NCBI RefSeq assembly: GCF_032854445.1
Contig: NC_088301.1
Span: 18,115,223 to 18,179,222 of the forward strand
Direction: 5' to 3'
Length of the DNA: 64,000 nucleotides
Source of the DNA: Liolophura sinensis
Lineage: Eukaryota > Mollusca > Polyplacophora > Chitonida > Chitonidae
The notes beneath the pieces were generated by a model. The model ran no database searches and was not told where the DNA came from. It worked only from the letters and a program-made list of their open reading frames with translations. How positions within the stretch are numbered: position 1 is the first letter of the stretch; each line of letters begins with the position of its first letter. Shown here piece by piece: positions 61,060 to 64,000 of this stretch. The position numbers and the translations under genes are program-made.

Positions 61060-64000
61060 TAATTATTCAAAAAGCAGTGGAATGCTGAATATTGGGCGGA
61101 GTTAAACACGTTTTTAAACACGTTAAGTTACCTGAGCTGCTGTTGACTTTCATGTAAACCCTGTTTCTGACACGGTCATGTTTGAAACTTTTTAGTATAA
61201 TATACCTTAAAAAGTGAATTTTACTTCATCCATAGTATTTGATCTCTCCGCTGTATGGTTATAGAGAAAAAGTACTGCTCTAACTGCAATTTCTTTGTAA
61301 TAATATGGATGTATCAATGTGTAGAGCTCGAGTTGTCACCTGACACTAAATAAAGGAAATTTTTAATGCGAGTGCAATGTCCGTGATGTGTGACAGCTCT
61401 GCACTGGCAGTCTTCTTTTAACTAACAAGGAAGTTACGTTACCGTGTTACAAAAATCTGCTTAGTAATAATACATCGATGCTTCTGTGAATTTAGGATTT
61501 CTTGGAGGCCGCCGTATTATGAGTTAAACAATATTCGTTTTAAAACTGTTCTCATATGCTGCAAATATTTAATAGTCTAGGACTACAGCTGGTGTAATAA
61601 ATTTCCATATCAGCAAGACGCACAAGGATAAGTTTACTTGTTCACTGATGGAGAGCCTATATAGCTCATTGTTAGTAAAGAGTTGGGACATAGCTGCACA
61701 TAGATCTGAAGTCTGTTTCATTGTTCTCAGCTTTTAGCCATCTGAAACACAGATCTGTAATCTCAGTGTTTCGAGTGTGCTGTCCTTATAATGTACAATC
61801 TGTGTGCGACAAACAAGCTTTCTTTTTCATGTAGTAATTCTGACTTCATATTATCTAGTTTTTTTGTTATAAATAAAGACTATAATAAGTTACAATTAAC
61901 AAAAAGGGACCTGTTGCACTGACAGCAAACCAAAGCTCGCTAATCGCCATTTTCGCTACGACTGGGTCTGCAGCACTTGGCATCGTCCGGAAAACGATAA
62001 GTTTGGAATGGAACCATAAAGTCTTCACCATTTAAAGATTGATGGGTAATGCATTTGAGAGTTTTACATTAGGTTTTTAACAACGAACAGAGGGAAGTAT
62101 AACCAACTACTGTTAAAATAGAAGATGATCTTGAATTTCAGAGAAGGTGATTTGAAAATGGCGGTTTGAGAAATTCGTATGCTGACCAAGGCAATGTGTC
62201 TGTTGTACTTGTGTTAATTGCGACTGTATGATCTCTGTTATTCCCACATACGAAGGTAACCTAAATAAAGATTTACAGAAAATAACGGAAAACCTTTTCA
62301 TGTCGCTTACAGTTTGGGCACTTGGAGGACTGCCCGGGTGACAGGACTGAGTTTTAGGTAAGAGGGTCTTGTGGGAAAGCTTAGCTGGGCACATGACCGT
62401 CATATGTCAGATGTACATTTGTAAGTTGTACATTGTTGTGCCATTTCGAACAGTATTTTAACATTATTGACAGTGCAAAAAGGGCTACAGATCGGCATTG
62501 GACAGATACTTTGAAGATCTGCTTGTGCATGAGGCCTATGTGGCAATAAGCGGTCGACTTCCCTCGCATGTCCGTTTACTCAGTCAAATATTCAGTGAAA
62601 ACTTCTTGGTTTCCACCGTTTTGGTGTGAGTTTGTGTACATTCTGGGCAAGTTTGTTAGTAACTAGCCAAAGGTCGGTGTTTACCTCGGTTTCCGGATTA
62701 ACAGACTGACAACATGACGGACTAACAGGCTGACCGAATGACTTACAAACAAACTGACGGAATGGCTCACTGACGGACTGACAGATCAGGTGTAAACCTG
62801 TAGACCCCTTCTGTGCCGGTATAGCTTTCAAATTATTATGTTTCTTATATCTCTCCTTTATAATCCCTTCCTGGGATGCTGTGTGATGTGAACACAAAGT
62901 TTAGCAGATACATGTAGACACTCATACATTTGATTTATTTATCTGATTGTTGTTTATAGCCGTCACACTTAAATGGACTGGAAAGACGCTGTATCCCTTC
63001 CACCAATCTACATTTTAACATGTTTTCTTAAACTGGACTCTGGTATTATGCACTGTGTTTTTAAAAAAGTTCTAGTGCGTTTTCATTTGGTGATTTACGC
63101 ATCGCTATAGAGTATTTTCAGTGTTTGATGGCGGTTATCCTGATGAGGTGGATAAAGTCAGGCATAGCTCTGATGAAAACAACCCCAATCTATTCAGTAA
63201 GGAGCTGGTTTTGAACGTCTTCTATTCATCAAAGGCGTGTGACGGTACAGGCCGTAAAAATAGTTTCGTCCTGTTTTTTGTGCAATGAAAATATTCTCCT
63301 ATAAGACATACTGTATGATATCCCACAAAAGGTTACATTCACGGAGATCTTCTGTAAGCGCGCATATGGGATTTAGAGCAATTTGCCCTTGCCACAGTTG
63401 TGTGATTAGAGCGTCTATCACGGCAGATACGGCTGCAAATGGTGACTCGTGTCGTGCGTAAAACTTCCTCGTTTGATTGTCATTCAGCACAAAGAGGACT
63501 GGCCAAGTACACTGCGCGTTACCACCAAGACTCGTCTGAATGGCAAGTGACATGATTCACACAGCAACGTTGCTGGTTACTTCTGTAACGAATCCAGTAA
63601 CACTAGAAATAAACAGCACCCAAATCTGAGTAAAGGGTTAGCTGCGTTTTAATCAAAGTAATGTAGTGGATTAATAACCGGTGAATAAAATGACAACACC
63701 AGAAGGCCCCGTTCAAACAATGTATTAATGTACAATGAGACATGTGCACAATGATACCAAATGCATTAGCACTGATTTACATCAGTGCATACAAAAACAA
63801 TACAAGAATGCATACAATACCTAATATTAGATTAGTGTTTTACGCCATATTCAATAATATTTCACCTATACCACGGCTATCAGCATTATTTTAGGAGGGA
63901 ACCCAGCAGACCACGGTGAAAACCCACGACCATTCGCAAGTTGCTGTCAGACCTTCCTATGTACCACACAGCCAATAAATAACACATTATAAACCAAAAC
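61060..64000. other. Upstream part of duplicated unit beside gene B, no gene
   Basis: It aligns with 18485-19860 and, in parts absent from the A flank, with 21060-21450 and 24460-24885. It holds a short tandem repeat at 62695-62785 and a SINE fragment. The homology runs to the window end, so the unit edge is not reached. Confidence 0.55.
63832..63965 (-). repeat. 5'-truncated SINE (minus), orthologous to 19690-19820
   Basis: Tail agtgttttacgccatattca and body cagcattattttaggaggg are present, in the same truncated form as the other copy. Confidence 0.65.

Overview
The window is animal (metazoan) genomic DNA. It has intron-split genes with GT-AG junctions, non-coding sequence full of dispersed repeats, a BEL/Pao LTR retrotransposon, a LINE reverse transcriptase and many tRNA-headed SINEs whose tails read like 'cagtacggcgtaaaacacc'. 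The gene family (fucolectin-type F5/8 C domain plus MEGF/laminin-type EGF repeats) and the SINE style suggest a lophotrochozoan, most likely a marine mollusc such as a bivalve. This taxonomic call is an inference.

The only protein-coding genes I can support are two paralogous cell-surface receptors on the minus strand, A (2159-18064) and B (45588-60623). Each resolves into eight exons with GT-AG junctions, and each totals 1212 nt (403 residues). All introns are phase 1 except the last (phase 2). The predicted layout is signal peptide, short Cys-rich module, fucolectin/tachylectin-type (FTP, F5/8 C) domain split over two exons, two 50-residue EGF-like repeats each on a 150-nt exon, one transmembrane helix, and a 66-residue tail ending in three tyrosine motifs. 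This resembles a pattern-recognition or phagocytic receptor. The ligand is unknown.

A and B lie in a direct duplication: about 1506-19860 matches 45054 to the window end, roughly 43.5-44 kb apart. The copies differ by repeat insertions (BEL element beside A, SINE-like repeat in A intron 3, solo LTR in B intron 2, LINE in B intron 4) and by which EGF exon each kept. Between them, 21.6-28.6 kb holds rearranged fragments of the same 5' region, including a third first exon (27916-27976) and a broken exon 2 (25387-25475): a truncated pseudogene.

The centre (29.2-43.1 kb) is a minisatellite split by a 12.5-kb palindromic element (30189-42664). Its arms are about 5-5.8 kb, its centre about 1.8 kb, and it is flanked by a 6-bp target duplication (TATAAA/TACAAA). 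No transposase, polymerase or other gene is recognisable in it. It is the most unusual mobile structure here.

I see no tRNA, rRNA or CRISPR. Most other open reading frames are chance or lie in repeats.
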